Origin: Tissierellia bacterium | Lineage (GTDB): Bacteria; Bacillota; Clostridia; Tissierellales; Peptoniphilaceae | Direction: 5' to 3' | Assembly: GCA_030528125.1 (NCBI GenBank) | Contig: JAUMZM010000014.1 | Location: 1 to 36,752 of the forward strand | DNA: 36,752 nt | In this document: positions 7,710 through 15,483 of the stretch, one piece after another | Layout of the letters: each line of letters begins with the position of its first letter | How positions within the stretch are numbered: position 1 is the first letter of the stretch | Notes under the pieces: model-generated | Databases searched by the model: none | What the model was told of the DNA's origin: nothing | The model's input: the letters and a program-made list of their open reading frames with translations, nothing else | Position numbers and translations under genes: made by a program

Positions 7710-8383
7710 TGAAAACTAAAAAAGTTCTCTTGATTGGAGGTAACAACAAAGCTAAATCTTTGGCATTATCTCTACAAGAAAAAGGGTATAAAGTTATAAT
7801 AATAAATAAAAACAGAGAAAACTGCCAACAGCTCTCAAAGATAAAGGGAGTAACTGTAGTTTGTGGAGATGGAACGAAACAATATATATTAGAAGATGCC
7901 AATGCTATAGAATGTGATATCTGTATAGCTTTAACATCAAAAGACGAAGACAATCTTGTAGCTTGTCAGCTTTGCAAAAGAGTCTTTAATATAGAAAAGA
8001 CAGTTGCATTAGTTACAGATCCCAAGAAAATCGAGTTTTTCTATCAAATGGGAGTAGATAGTGTCATTTGTATAGTTTCAACGGTTACATCTATTATAGA
8101 ACATAAAGCCTTTGTTGATAAATTTACAAATGTAGTACCTATAGCACAAGGACAAATACAAGTTTTGGAAATAAAAATCTATGACAATTCTCCTGCAAAT
8201 GGAAAGAAACTTTGGGAGATAGAAATGCCCAAGGAATCCATAGTTGGATGTATATTAAGAAGGGATATGACAATAATCCCAAGAGGAGATACAACAATTA
8301 ATTCAGGAGATACATTAGTTGTTATTGGACAAACCAATAAGGAATTTCAAATAATAGAAGCTTTAGCGGGTAATATACAATGA
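7709..8383 (+). CDS. trkA: TrkA/KtrA-like RCK_N + RCK_C protein with degenerate nucleotide site
   Basis: The start overlaps the previous stop by one base (TAATG). The 224-residue protein has an RCK_N fold (about 1-135) and a TrkA-C domain (about 140-222: VLEIKIYDNSPANGKKLWEI, GCILRRDMTIIPRGDTTINSGDTLVVIG). The glycine motif reads LIGGNNKAKSLA instead of GxGxxG, and the residue after strand 2 is Asn (IIINKNR) rather than acidic. Nucleotide binding may therefore be lost or altered. It is complementary to the preceding gene, which keeps the motif but lacks TrkA-C. A mixed ring of the two subunits is a reasonable inference. The start of trkH overlaps by 4 bp. Confidence 0.9.
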   Translation: MKTKKVLLIGGNNKAKSLALSLQEKGYKVIIINKNRENCQQLSKIKGVTVVCGDGTKQYILEDANAIECDICIALTSKDEDNLVACQLCKRVFNIEKTVALVTDPKKIEFFYQMGVDSVICIVSTVTSIIEHKAFVDKFTNVVPIAQGQIQVLEIKIYDNSPANGKKLWEIEMPKESIVGCILRRDMTIIPRGDTTINSGDTLVVIGQTNKEFQIIEALAGNIQ

Positions 8384-9861
8384 AAAAATTATCATTCGAA
8401 AACCAAACAATTGGAAAACTTATGATTATGATAGGACTATTTGTCCTTTTCCCATTAATCATACCAATCTGGTATAGGCAAGATTTAATATATAGAAGCT
8501 ACTTTCTTATACCAGGTATGTTTTCCATTGCATTAGGATTTTTATTATCAATATTTAAAAAACAATCTTTTAATAAACCACTATCAAGAAAAGATGGTGA
8601 GGGATATTCTGGATTAATAGTGCTTTTTGCATGGGGCTGGGGGATAATTATAGGATCAATGCCCTTTTTTCTTTCTGGTAAATTAAATCTTATAGGATCT
8701 ATATTCGAAGCAGTAAGTGGATTTACAACAACTGGACTATCTGTAATAGATGTATCCAAGACTCCTAATATTTTCCTATTTCATAGAAGCTTTATGCAAT
8801 ACTGTGGTGGACTTGGATTTATAATGATGATGATATTATTTATAAACAACAAGAATTCAATGAGCCTATACAGTGCAGAAGGTCATCCAGATAAGATAAA
8901 GCCAACTATCAAAAAGACTGCAATAGCAATTTTCTTTGTGTATGTAATAAGTCTTATAGTAGGAAGTATTGCCTATAAAATCGCAGGAATGAGCTGGTTT
9001 GATAGTTTTAACCATGCAATGTGTTCATTATCAACAGGAGGTTTTTCTACAAAATTAAATAGCATTGGAGAATATAATAATATATATATAGAAATCATTA
9101 CAATAATTCTAATGCTAATAGGAACTACAAACTTTGCCTCATTGCTTGTTCTTGTAAGAGGTAATTTCAAGATGTTTTCTAAGATAAGTGAAATAAGATT
9201 TATGTTTATTTTGCTTATAATATTTATTCCAATAGTTGCAGTATCTCTTTCTAATGGACTTGGTATAAGCCTAAAACAAGGATTTAGAAAATCATCTGTA
9301 GATATAATATCTGCACTTTCAACTACAGGTTATTCTACAATGAGCTATACCGATTGGCCTGAGCTTTCGATAGGAATAATGATTCTTATGATGCTTATAG
9401 GTGGTGGAGTTGGATCTACTGCTGGAGGAATCAAATTACAAAGAGCCTATCTTGCTTGTAGATTCCTAAAGACAAATATCAAGAAAAAGCTCAATAGCAA
9501 AAATCACATAATATCAGATAGCTATGTAAAAGCTGAAGGAGAAGTACCAATAGATAAAGAGCTTTATGAAGATACTATGGGATTCATTTTGACATATCTA
9601 TTGCTATTTGTAACAGGATCTTTGATAATAGTTGCAAGTGCTAATTGTTCACTAAAAGAAGCGATGTTTGACTTCTCATCTGCAATTGGAACAGTTGGAC
9701 TTTCGATAGGAATTACCAATCCATCAACAGATACAATCACTCTTATAGTTGAAATCTTTGGAATGTTACTAGGTCGTCTTGAGATATTTATAGTATTTAT
9801 AGGAGTGACATTTGGATTTAAAAAGATTAAAGAGTTCTTTGCTATGAGTTTTAATAGATAA
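8380..9861 (+). CDS. trkH: TrkH/KtrB-family potassium uptake membrane protein
   Basis: 493 residues, overlapping trkA by ATGA. Hydrophobic helices cover almost the whole length and four pore-loop filters are visible: GFTTTGLSV (~112), LSTGGFST (~218), LSTTGYST (~310) and GTVGLSIG (~440). This is the fourfold M1-P-M2 plan of TrkH/KtrB. The end, GRLEIFIVFIGV, is also typical. It conducts K+ inward, driven by membrane potential with or without Na+/H+ coupling, and is gated by TrkA/KtrA RCK subunits. It is the last gene of the TPR-trkA-trkA-trkH operon. Whether it is Na+-dependent cannot be told from sequence. Confidence 0.95.
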   Translation: MKKLSFENQTIGKLMIMIGLFVLFPLIIPIWYRQDLIYRSYFLIPGMFSIALGFLLSIFKKQSFNKPLSRKDGEGYSGLIVLFAWGWGIIIGSMPFFLSGKLNLIGSIFEAVSGFTTTGLSVIDVSKTPNIFLFHRSFMQYCGGLGFIMMMILFINNKNSMSLYSAEGHPDKIKPTIKKTAIAIFFVYVISLIVGSIAYKIAGMSWFDSFNHAMCSLSTGGFSTKLNSIGEYNNIYIEIITIILMLIGTTNFASLLVLVRGNFKMFSKISEIRFMFILLIIFIPIVAVSLSNGLGISLKQGFRKSSVDIISALSTTGYSTMSYTDWPELSIGIMILMMLIGGGVGSTAGGIKLQRAYLACRFLKTNIKKKLNSKNHIISDSYVKAEGEVPIDKELYEDTMGFILTYLLLFVTGSLIIVASANCSLKEAMFDFSSAIGTVGLSIGITNPSTDTITLIVEIFGMLLGRLEIFIVFIGVTFGFKKIKEFFAMSFNR

Positions 9862-9944
9862 TTCTTTTGCTTTAAAAAGATTTCTATATTTTTAATTTAA
9901 AAAATATTTAATAGAAAGTTCTAATCAATTGATTAAAACTTTAC

Positions 9945-9984
9945 AAAAAAAGAGCTATTATAAAATGAAAATTTTATAATAGCT
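9945..9984. terminator. Shared convergent terminator between trkH (+) and the GST gene (-)
   Basis: Arms AGCTATTATAAAAT (9953-9966) and ATTTTATAATAGCT (9971-9984) form a perfect 14-bp stem with loop GAAA. The A-run at 9945-9951 gives a U-tract on the minus strand; the plus side continues TTATATTT. It best serves the minus-strand GST gene and probably both. Confidence 0.85.
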
Positions 9985-9996
9985 TTATATTTGATA

Positions 9997-10608
9997 TTAT
10001 TTTACGGATTCTTCTAATATCTTGTTAACAGTTTCATCCTCATACATTTTTTCCATAAATCTCTTTACATTTGGATATTCTTTCCATGATTTAGGTGTAT
10101 TTACACTCCAACGTGTAAGTATAAATGCATAAGCATCAAGAACAGTCTTTTTGTTCTTATATATATGATCTTTTCCTTCAAGTAAGCTATCAAGATATTT
10201 GATTGCATCATCTACTTTCTTGTAGGCAGCTTCTTTTACATTTTCCAATTCTTTGTCATCTGTACTTGTTGTATAACCAGCTGGTCCAAATATTGGCCAA
10301 TAAGCTGGATGATAATCTGCTGATATAAATGCTGCTATTTGATCAAATAGATATCTATCTTCAATTGAATCATCTGCTCCAAGATCTTTTTGTGGATAAA
10401 GCTCTGTTAGATAGCTTAAGATAGCGCCTGCTTGAGTCTTTATATTGCCATCTCCTGTATCAAGAGCTGGTACTGCTCCTAATGGATTTATTTTTCTGTA
10501 CTCATCAGATCCTAATTGTACTTTCTCTACTTCATAATCTGCGCCTAGCCATTCTAATGATATCCATACTGCTACGGCACAAGTTCCTGGTGCATAATAT
10601 AATTTCAT
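9997..10608 (-). CDS. Beta-class glutathione S-transferase-like protein
   Basis: The start ATG 10608 follows AAAAAGGAGGAATAT; an ORF extension to 10638 has no ribosome site. 203 residues. The thioredoxin-like N-terminus begins MKLYYAPGTCAVAVWISLEW, with Cys10 where proteobacterial beta-class GSTs carry their catalytic or mixed-disulfide Cys. NPLGAVPALD supplies the cis-Pro. The helical C-terminal domain contains ADYHPAYWPIF, with His100 at the place of the beta-class active-site His. GSTs of this class conjugate or bind glutathione and are uncommon in anaerobic low-GC Gram-positives, so acquisition by transfer is plausible. Physiological thiol and substrate are unknown. It is monocistronic, with a terminator downstream. 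Confidence 0.85.
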   Translation of the reverse strand: MKLYYAPGTCAVAVWISLEWLGADYEVEKVQLGSDEYRKINPLGAVPALDTGDGNIKTQAGAILSYLTELYPQKDLGADDSIEDRYLFDQIAAFISADYHPAYWPIFGPAGYTTSTDDKELENVKEAAYKKVDDAIKYLDSLLEGKDHIYKNKKTVLDAYAFILTRWSVNTPKSWKEYPNVKRFMEKMYEDETVNKILEESVK

Positions 10609-10741
10609 ATATTCCTCCTTTTTAATACTTATACCCATATTATATGCTTTTATTTATTTACTTTCAATCCCAACTATAATTTTCTGTATTTGTGATATTA
10701 TTTTTATCACTTACAATATTCCATAATTAAATTTAAAGCAT

Positions 10742-10792
10742 AAAAAAAGAATACAATATCATCTTTATAGATAATGATGATACTATATTCTT
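10742..10792 (-). terminator. Intrinsic terminator after the SH3 lipoprotein gene
   Basis: A 17-bp stem is formed by 10747-10763 and 10776-10792. Its two non-Watson-Crick positions are G-U pairs when read as minus-strand RNA but A-C mismatches on the plus strand. The U-tract comes from the A-run at 10742-10748. This fixes its direction as minus. Confidence 0.85.
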
Positions 10793-10796
10793 ACAA

Positions 10797-11234
10797 TTAA
10801 TATTGTTCTGATGGTTCAAGCAATTCTGCTAATATATATCCTTCATAGTCATCGTATGATACCATTGCCCATCCATCTTCTACTGAATTAACATAGACTT
10901 GATCTTCTGGTGTTAGTTGCAATACTATATCGCTATCTGTTGAAGCTTCGCTTCTTAGATTGGTTATATCTACAACATTGGCATAACTTCCAACCAAATC
11001 TTCTCCATTTTCCATTTCTCTTTCTGTAGTATAGGAATCTTCTGTGCTTTTGTCATTGCTTTTATTTATTTCTACAAAGATTCCATTTGAGCTTTTGTGA
11101 TTTTTCTCTACACTTTCACTTGTAGCTTGTGGATTTTCGGGATGTCTTTTTGAAACATAGCTTTCTTCTTTGGCACATGAGCTCATTACAAATGCTATTA
11201 TCAATAGATTTAGTACAAAAATTCTCTTTTTCAT
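10797..11234 (-). CDS. Lipoprotein with bacterial SH3 domain
   Basis: 145 residues. A Lys-Lys-Arg start, a hydrophobic helix and MSSC give a lipoprotein signal with Cys20; Met at -3 is not the usual Leu. A polar, Ser/Glu/Lys-rich linker (21-80) precedes one SH3b domain (about 83-140: YANVVDITNLRSEASTDSDIVLQL, GWAMVSYDDYEGYILAELL). Such domains bind peptidoglycan or cell-wall peptides. It follows the CpsD-like gene by 10 bp on the same strand, so it probably belongs to the same envelope transcript. The role is presumably wall attachment or sensing; the partner is unknown. Confidence 0.85.
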   Translation of the reverse strand: MKKRIFVLNLLIIAFVMSSCAKEESYVSKRHPENPQATSESVEKNHKSSNGIFVEINKSNDKSTEDSYTTEREMENGEDLVGSYANVVDITNLRSEASTDSDIVLQLTPEDQVYVNSVEDGWAMVSYDDYEGYILAELLEPSEQY

Positions 11235-11244
11235 TTAAAGCCTC

Positions 11245-11862
11245 TCAATCACAGTTTGTAACTACTATTCCATAGACTCTTCCGCCTACTTTTTCGATCG
11301 ATTCTACACAATAATCTAGCTCTTTTCTCTTGGATTCACCCTTTTTTGTTACAACTATAAATCCATCTACAATAGTTGATATCAAATTTGCATCAGGATA
11401 GTTCTTATTAGATGGTGTATCTATTAAAACATAATCATAATCTGTTCTTATCGCATATATAAATTGCTTCATGTGCTCGCTATCTATATATTTTACAGGT
11501 TCTTCTATGATATCTCCTGTAAGAATTAGATCGAGGTTTTTCTCATAGATATCTTGAGTTATCTCATTTACATATGGGCGTCTTTTTATAAGTATATTTC
11601 TAAGTCCATTTACATTTTCATTTCTTGATACTTTGCCAACTTCTGGGTTTCTAAAGTTTGCATCTATAAGTACAACCTTCTTCCCGCTTTTGCTAAGGCT
11701 TCTAGCAAGCGAGACTATGGCATCTGTCTTATGGACTTTATCATCAGTTGATGTAAATCCTACAACCACATTCTTTCTTTTAATCGAATGCTCGAAATTT
11801 ATTCTAAATGATTCAATATTTTCTTTTAATCTGTCTTTTTCGCTGATTTTATTATTCTTCAT
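11245..11862 (-). CDS. CpsD/CapB-type tyrosine-kinase-like ATPase with degenerate P-loop
   Basis: 205 residues; the start overlaps the CpsC-like gene by 11 bp. It has the BY-kinase fold: Walker A position TSTDDKVHKTDAI, Walker A' VVLIDANFRNP and Walker B YDYVLIDTPS. In active kinases the P-loop reads like PGEGKS; here both glycines are replaced (Lys and His), although Lys45-Thr46 remain. The C-terminus (SIEKVGGRVYGIVVTNCD) has no Tyr cluster, the usual autophosphorylation site. It may be a catalytically weak partner that regulates chain length with the adjacent Wzz-like protein. The family call is good; activity is doubtful. Confidence 0.82.
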   Translation of the reverse strand: MKNNKISEKDRLKENIESFRINFEHSIKRKNVVVGFTSTDDKVHKTDAIVSLARSLSKSGKKVVLIDANFRNPEVGKVSRNENVNGLRNILIKRRPYVNEITQDIYEKNLDLILTGDIIEEPVKYIDSEHMKQFIYAIRTDYDYVLIDTPSNKNYPDANLISTIVDGFIVVTKKGESKRKELDYCVESIEKVGGRVYGIVVTNCD

Positions 11863-12472
11863 TTAAATCTCCGGCATCAAATTCTGGAAGCATTGCTAAT
11901 ATATTGTAATCTTTATCAAGCTCATCAATATAATAGATGGTATCATCGTATTTAACATTTATAAATATCTTTATCAAAGAAATAACAAATCCCACAAGGA
12001 TAAATTTATATATTACAGATACTTGATCTACTTTTTGAGTATTTTGATAACCATACTCTATTACTTTTGCATCATTATTATATAGAGTATTTAATCTAAC
12101 TACGGCTTTATCTGCCATTTCATCTGTAAGATCTGCTGCTCTTAGTTCTATTGTATCTTTAGCAAATATATTTATTATTTGCGAATCTTCCGTTGGTTCT
12201 ATCTTAACTTTCTTGTCAAATTCTTCTATTGTCCAATTAAGTCCAAGGCTTTCCATAACTTCTTTTTTCAAAGAATTGGAATTGATTGATTCTGCAAATG
12301 TCTTTGCGGAATCTGAATCTGTTTTTTCAGTTGATTCGGCATAAATTTTGGCATTACTTGTGTATTCTACTGGATTAATAAATTTGATATATAAAAATCC
12401 TAAAAGTATAAATACACATACAAATATAGCTATTGTATATAAACTTTTTCTAAAACTCTTGAGAACTTGCAT
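11852..12472 (-). CDS. CpsC/Wzz-like chain-length determinant membrane protein
   Basis: 206 residues with SD AAGGAG before ATG 12472. The topology is typical of Wzz/CpsC: a first membrane helix around 12-32, an external region (33-150) rich in charged residues, a second helix around 153-172 and a short cytoplasmic tail. Segments such as EYTSNAKIYAES and DSQIINIFAKD resemble the Wzz N-terminal domain. These proteins act with CpsD to set polysaccharide length and to activate the kinase. The gene overlaps the CpsD-like gene. No glycosyltransferase, flippase or polymerase is nearby, which is unusual for a capsule locus. Confidence 0.8.
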   Translation of the reverse strand: MQVLKSFRKSLYTIAIFVCVFILLGFLYIKFINPVEYTSNAKIYAESTEKTDSDSAKTFAESINSNSLKKEVMESLGLNWTIEEFDKKVKIEPTEDSQIINIFAKDTIELRAADLTDEMADKAVVRLNTLYNNDAKVIEYGYQNTQKVDQVSVIYKFILVGFVISLIKIFINVKYDDTIYYIDELDKDYNILAMLPEFDAGDLNEE

Positions 12473-12549
12473 TATAACTCCTTATTGTTTATAAACTTTG
12501 CTTTCCCCAAGTAGTTTGTATCTTTGTTGTTCTTGTCAAAGTACATGGG

Positions 12550-12571
12550 AAAATAGAATGTTTTCTATTTT
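12550..12571. terminator. Weak AT-rich hairpin after ugd
   Basis: AAAATAGAA (12550-12558) pairs with TTCTATTTT (12563-12571) around TGTT. It lies just after the ugd stop, but the minus-strand U-tract is only four bases, so termination is uncertain. Confidence 0.35.
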
Positions 12572-12576
12572 TAGGA

Positions 12577-13734
12577 CTAGTCTCTAAAGAATATATCTTT
12601 TGTATAAACTTTATCTTTTATTTTGTCTAAATTACTATCATATCTGTTAGCTATTATTATATCACTTTCTATAAACTTGCTAAAATCATTTACAATCTTT
12701 AATCCTTCATAGCTTTCTTCTTTTAATGTTGGCTCATATATTATTACATCAACATTTTCTTCTTTTAAGAAGTTTATTACATCAAATATAGCGCTTTTTC
12801 TAAAGTTATCTGAGCCTGATTTCATTGTAAGTCTGTATACTCCTACAACTTTGGGTTTTTTGTCTAGTATTTCTTTTGCTACGAATTTCTTTCTTGTATC
12901 ATTTGCATCTACTATTGCTTTTATGATCTCATTTGGAACATCTTTGAAATTGCTTAGTAATTGCTTAGTATCTTTTGGTAGGCAATATCCTCCATATCCA
13001 AATGATGGATTATTATACATATTTCCTATTCTTGGATCAGATGATACTCCATTTATTATATCCTTTGTATTAAGATTGTACTTTGATGCAAAGCTATCTA
13101 GCTCATTAAAGTATGATACTCTCATTGCAAGATATGTATTTGCAAAAAGTTTTACAGCCTCTGCTTCTGTTGAATCCATAAGAAATGTCTCTGGATTATT
13201 TAAAGCTGCTTTTTTATAAAGATTTAATATCTTTTCTCCTCTTTGTGATTTTTCTCCAATAATTATTCTTGATGGATATAGTGAATCATATAAGGCTTTG
13301 CCTTCTCTTAGAAATTCTGGAGAAAATATTATATTTTCTGTGTTATTTTCTTTACGAGCTTTCTGTGTAAATCCTATTGGAATTGTGGATTTTATAACTA
13401 TATCCATATCTTTATTTACTTCTAGTATATCTTTAATTACTCTTTCTACAATGCTTGTATCAAAATAATCTTTTTTCTCATCATAATTTGTAGGTACTGC
13501 TATTATTACTAATTCGCTGTCCTTGTAATCTTTTTTTGGATCTGTTTTTACTGTTAAATTAAGATCTTCTTTTAAGTATTTTTCTATAAAGCTATCAGAA
13601 ATCGGTGAAATCTTGTTATTTATCAAATCTTTCTTCTTCTCATCTACTTCTATGCCCACTACTTCATTATTTAATGAAAAAAGTATTGCATTTGATAAAC
13701 CAACATAGCCCATTCCTACTACTGTTATTTTCAT
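12577..13734 (-). CDS. ugd: UDP-glucose 6-dehydrogenase
   Basis: Start ATG 13734 follows GGAGGG; an upstream ORF extension is rejected. 385 residues. The protein opens with MKITVVGMGYVGLSNAILFS (NAD Rossmann GxGxxG), then AVPTNYDEKKDYFDT, SPEFLREGKALYDSLYPSRI, and the active-site GGYCLPKDTKQLL with nucleophile Cys at about residue 251. It oxidises UDP-glucose to UDP-glucuronate (2 NAD+), a precursor for glucuronate-containing capsule or hyaluronan-like polymers. It lies upstream of the CpsC/CpsD-like pair and downstream of uppP on the same strand, supporting an envelope glycan role. UDP-ManNAc dehydrogenases are related, but the motif set here fits Ugd better. Confidence 0.92.
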   Translation of the reverse strand: MKITVVGMGYVGLSNAILFSLNNEVVGIEVDEKKKDLINNKISPISDSFIEKYLKEDLNLTVKTDPKKDYKDSELVIIAVPTNYDEKKDYFDTSIVERVIKDILEVNKDMDIVIKSTIPIGFTQKARKENNTENIIFSPEFLREGKALYDSLYPSRIIIGEKSQRGEKILNLYKKAALNNPETFLMDSTEAEAVKLFANTYLAMRVSYFNELDSFASKYNLNTKDIINGVSSDPRIGNMYNNPSFGYGGYCLPKDTKQLLSNFKDVPNEIIKAIVDANDTRKKFVAKEILDKKPKVVGVYRLTMKSGSDNFRKSAIFDVINFLKEENVDVIIYEPTLKEESYEGLKIVNDFSKFIESDIIIANRYDSNLDKIKDKVYTKDIFFRD

Positions 13735-13791
13735 ATTCCCTCCTAATTTACAATTATTATACAATTAGTTAAACTTTTTACAAAGTCTTAC

Positions 13792-14670
13792 CTAAAATAT
13801 GACAAAATATGCTAATACTACAATTGATAGTATTATTCTATAGATTCCAAATGGTATGAAGTCGTTGTTTTTTACATATTCTAGGAATTTCTTTATTACA
13901 ATATATGCAACTATAAAGCTTAGAACCATTCCAAGTACTATTAGAAAGCCTTGGTATGAAGTTAATCCTGCTGAATTTTTGGCAACTTTTAGAATGGTTG
14001 CTCCAAGCATTGTTGGTATTGCAAGAAAGAATGAGAACTCTGCTGCAACTTTTCTATTTGTTCCAATTAGCATTGCTCCTATTATTGTAGCTGCTGATCT
14101 ACTTGTTCCAGGAATCATTGCAAGACATTGAAATAATCCTATAATAAATGCTGTCTTTAGGCTTACTTCGCTTATATCATCGTATTTGAAGTTGTCTTTT
14201 CCTTTATTTCTCTTTTCTACAAATATTATTATAATACCCCATACTAGAAGCATTACTCCAACTACTATAGGTGAGAATAGGTGTTCGTCTATGAAATCAT
14301 CAAACAAAAATCCCAATACTGCTGCAGGTAATACTCCTACTATTACTTTCTTCCAAAGATCTAGTGTTCTTTTGTCAGGATGCTTAATCAAAAAATAGAA
14401 TTTTGATTGTGAATTTAGATTATCATAATTTGATGGTACAACTGTGGGGCTAAGTTTTTTTACAGACCATGGATTAAGTCTTGTAAAATATACTACAACT
14501 ACTGAAAGTATAGCTCCCAATTGAATTATTACATTAAATGCATTGGCAAATGCATCTGGACTTAACTTTACAAATTCATTTACTAATATCAAATGTCCTG
14601 TTGATGAAACAGGCAAAAACTCTGTAACTCCCTCTACTATAGATAGAATTATTACTTTTAAAATTTCCAT
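13792..14670 (-). CDS. uppP: Undecaprenyl-diphosphatase UppP/BacA
   Basis: 292 residues with ATG 14670 after AAGGAG. It is an integral membrane protein with about eight helices and the two family signatures: EGVTEFLPVSSTGHLIL (residues 13-29, Glu-rich catalytic motif) and PGTSRSAATIIGAML. It recycles undecaprenyl pyrophosphate to the lipid carrier used for peptidoglycan and capsule, and excess confers bacitracin tolerance. The start lies 9 bp after the TtcA-like stop, so it is co-transcribed with the upstream genes; ugd follows after 57 bp. Confidence 0.96.
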   Translation of the reverse strand: MEILKVIILSIVEGVTEFLPVSSTGHLILVNEFVKLSPDAFANAFNVIIQLGAILSVVVVYFTRLNPWSVKKLSPTVVPSNYDNLNSQSKFYFLIKHPDKRTLDLWKKVIVGVLPAAVLGFLFDDFIDEHLFSPIVVGVMLLVWGIIIIFVEKRNKGKDNFKYDDISEVSLKTAFIIGLFQCLAMIPGTSRSAATIIGAMLIGTNRKVAAEFSFFLAIPTMLGATILKVAKNSAGLTSYQGFLIVLGMVLSFIVAYIVIKKFLEYVKNNDFIPFGIYRIILSIVVLAYFVIF

Positions 14671-14679
14671 TATTTCTCC

Positions 14680-15483
14680 TTAAATTCTTCCAAAAAAACT
14701 ATGTTTTTGGCCATCTTTTCCATATCCTATAATCATATCACAATTTACATTATATGCACTCTTAAATATTGATTTGTCTACATCTTTTATGTCATCTTTT
14801 AGCTTTTCTATTAATTCTTTAACATACTTTCTTGTGTAGGATTCGCTCTTTTTGGTTACAGAACAAGCACAATTGATGGCTTTTACACCGCAATAATCTC
14901 TCCATTTTATTATATCTTCTTCTTTTATATGATAAAGTGGTCTTATTAATTCTAGATTATCGAAGTTTTGGCTTTTTAATCTTGGCTTCATAGTCTTAAA
15001 ATTTCCTGCATATAATACATTTATCATAGTTGTTTCTATTACATCATTAAAATGATGACCTAAAGCAAGCTTATTGCATCCTAATTCTTTGGCCTTTGCA
15101 TATAGAAATCCTCTTCTCATTCTAGCACACATATAGCAAGGATAATCTGAGCTTATCTTCTCGCTTATATCAAAGATTTGTGAATCATATATATGTGCTT
15201 TGATTCCAAGATAATCTAGAGTTCTTTCGATCTTTTCTCTGTTTTCTTTGCTATAACCTGGATCCATTACAAGATATTCTACATCAAATTTATATATTGA
15301 ATGTCTATGTAATTCCTCTATTAGCTTTGCACATAATAGGGAATCCTTGCCTCCTGATATTGCAACTGCGACTTTGTCATTTTCTCCTATAAGGGAAAAC
15401 TCCTTTACAGCCTTTATAAATGGAGACCACAAAGTTTTTCTGTATTTTTTTATTATTGATCTTTCTATTTCATTTACTTGCAT
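14680..15483 (-). CDS. TtcA-family PP-loop tRNA thiolation enzyme
   Basis: 267 residues; the start overlaps the WalJ stop by one base (TAATG). It has the PP-loop SGGKDS (43-48), which adenylates the tRNA base; CYMC (C116, C119) plus a CAC pair (C205/C207), matching the three Cys ligands of the TtcA iron-sulfur cluster; and LGHHFNDVIET. By family it installs 2-thiocytidine at tRNA position 32, but Firmicute relatives include enzymes with other tRNA targets. Cytoplasmic. The neighbours give no further clue. Confidence 0.85.
   Translation of the reverse strand: MQVNEIERSIIKKYRKTLWSPFIKAVKEFSLIGENDKVAVAISGGKDSLLCAKLIEELHRHSIYKFDVEYLVMDPGYSKENREKIERTLDYLGIKAHIYDSQIFDISEKISSDYPCYMCARMRRGFLYAKAKELGCNKLALGHHFNDVIETTMINVLYAGNFKTMKPRLKSQNFDNLELIRPLYHIKEEDIIKWRDYCGVKAINCACSVTKKSESYTRKYVKELIEKLKDDIKDVDKSIFKSAYNVNCDMIIGYGKDGQKHSFFGRI

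Noticed and set aside
9922-9935. TAATCAATTGATTA palindrome after trkH
   Set aside because: No loop or T-tract for termination and no nearby promoter; the strong hairpin at 9953-9984 explains termination.
12851-13219. 122-codon plus-strand frame inside ugd
   Set aside because: Shadow of a conserved enzyme on the opposite strand, with no SD or family motif.
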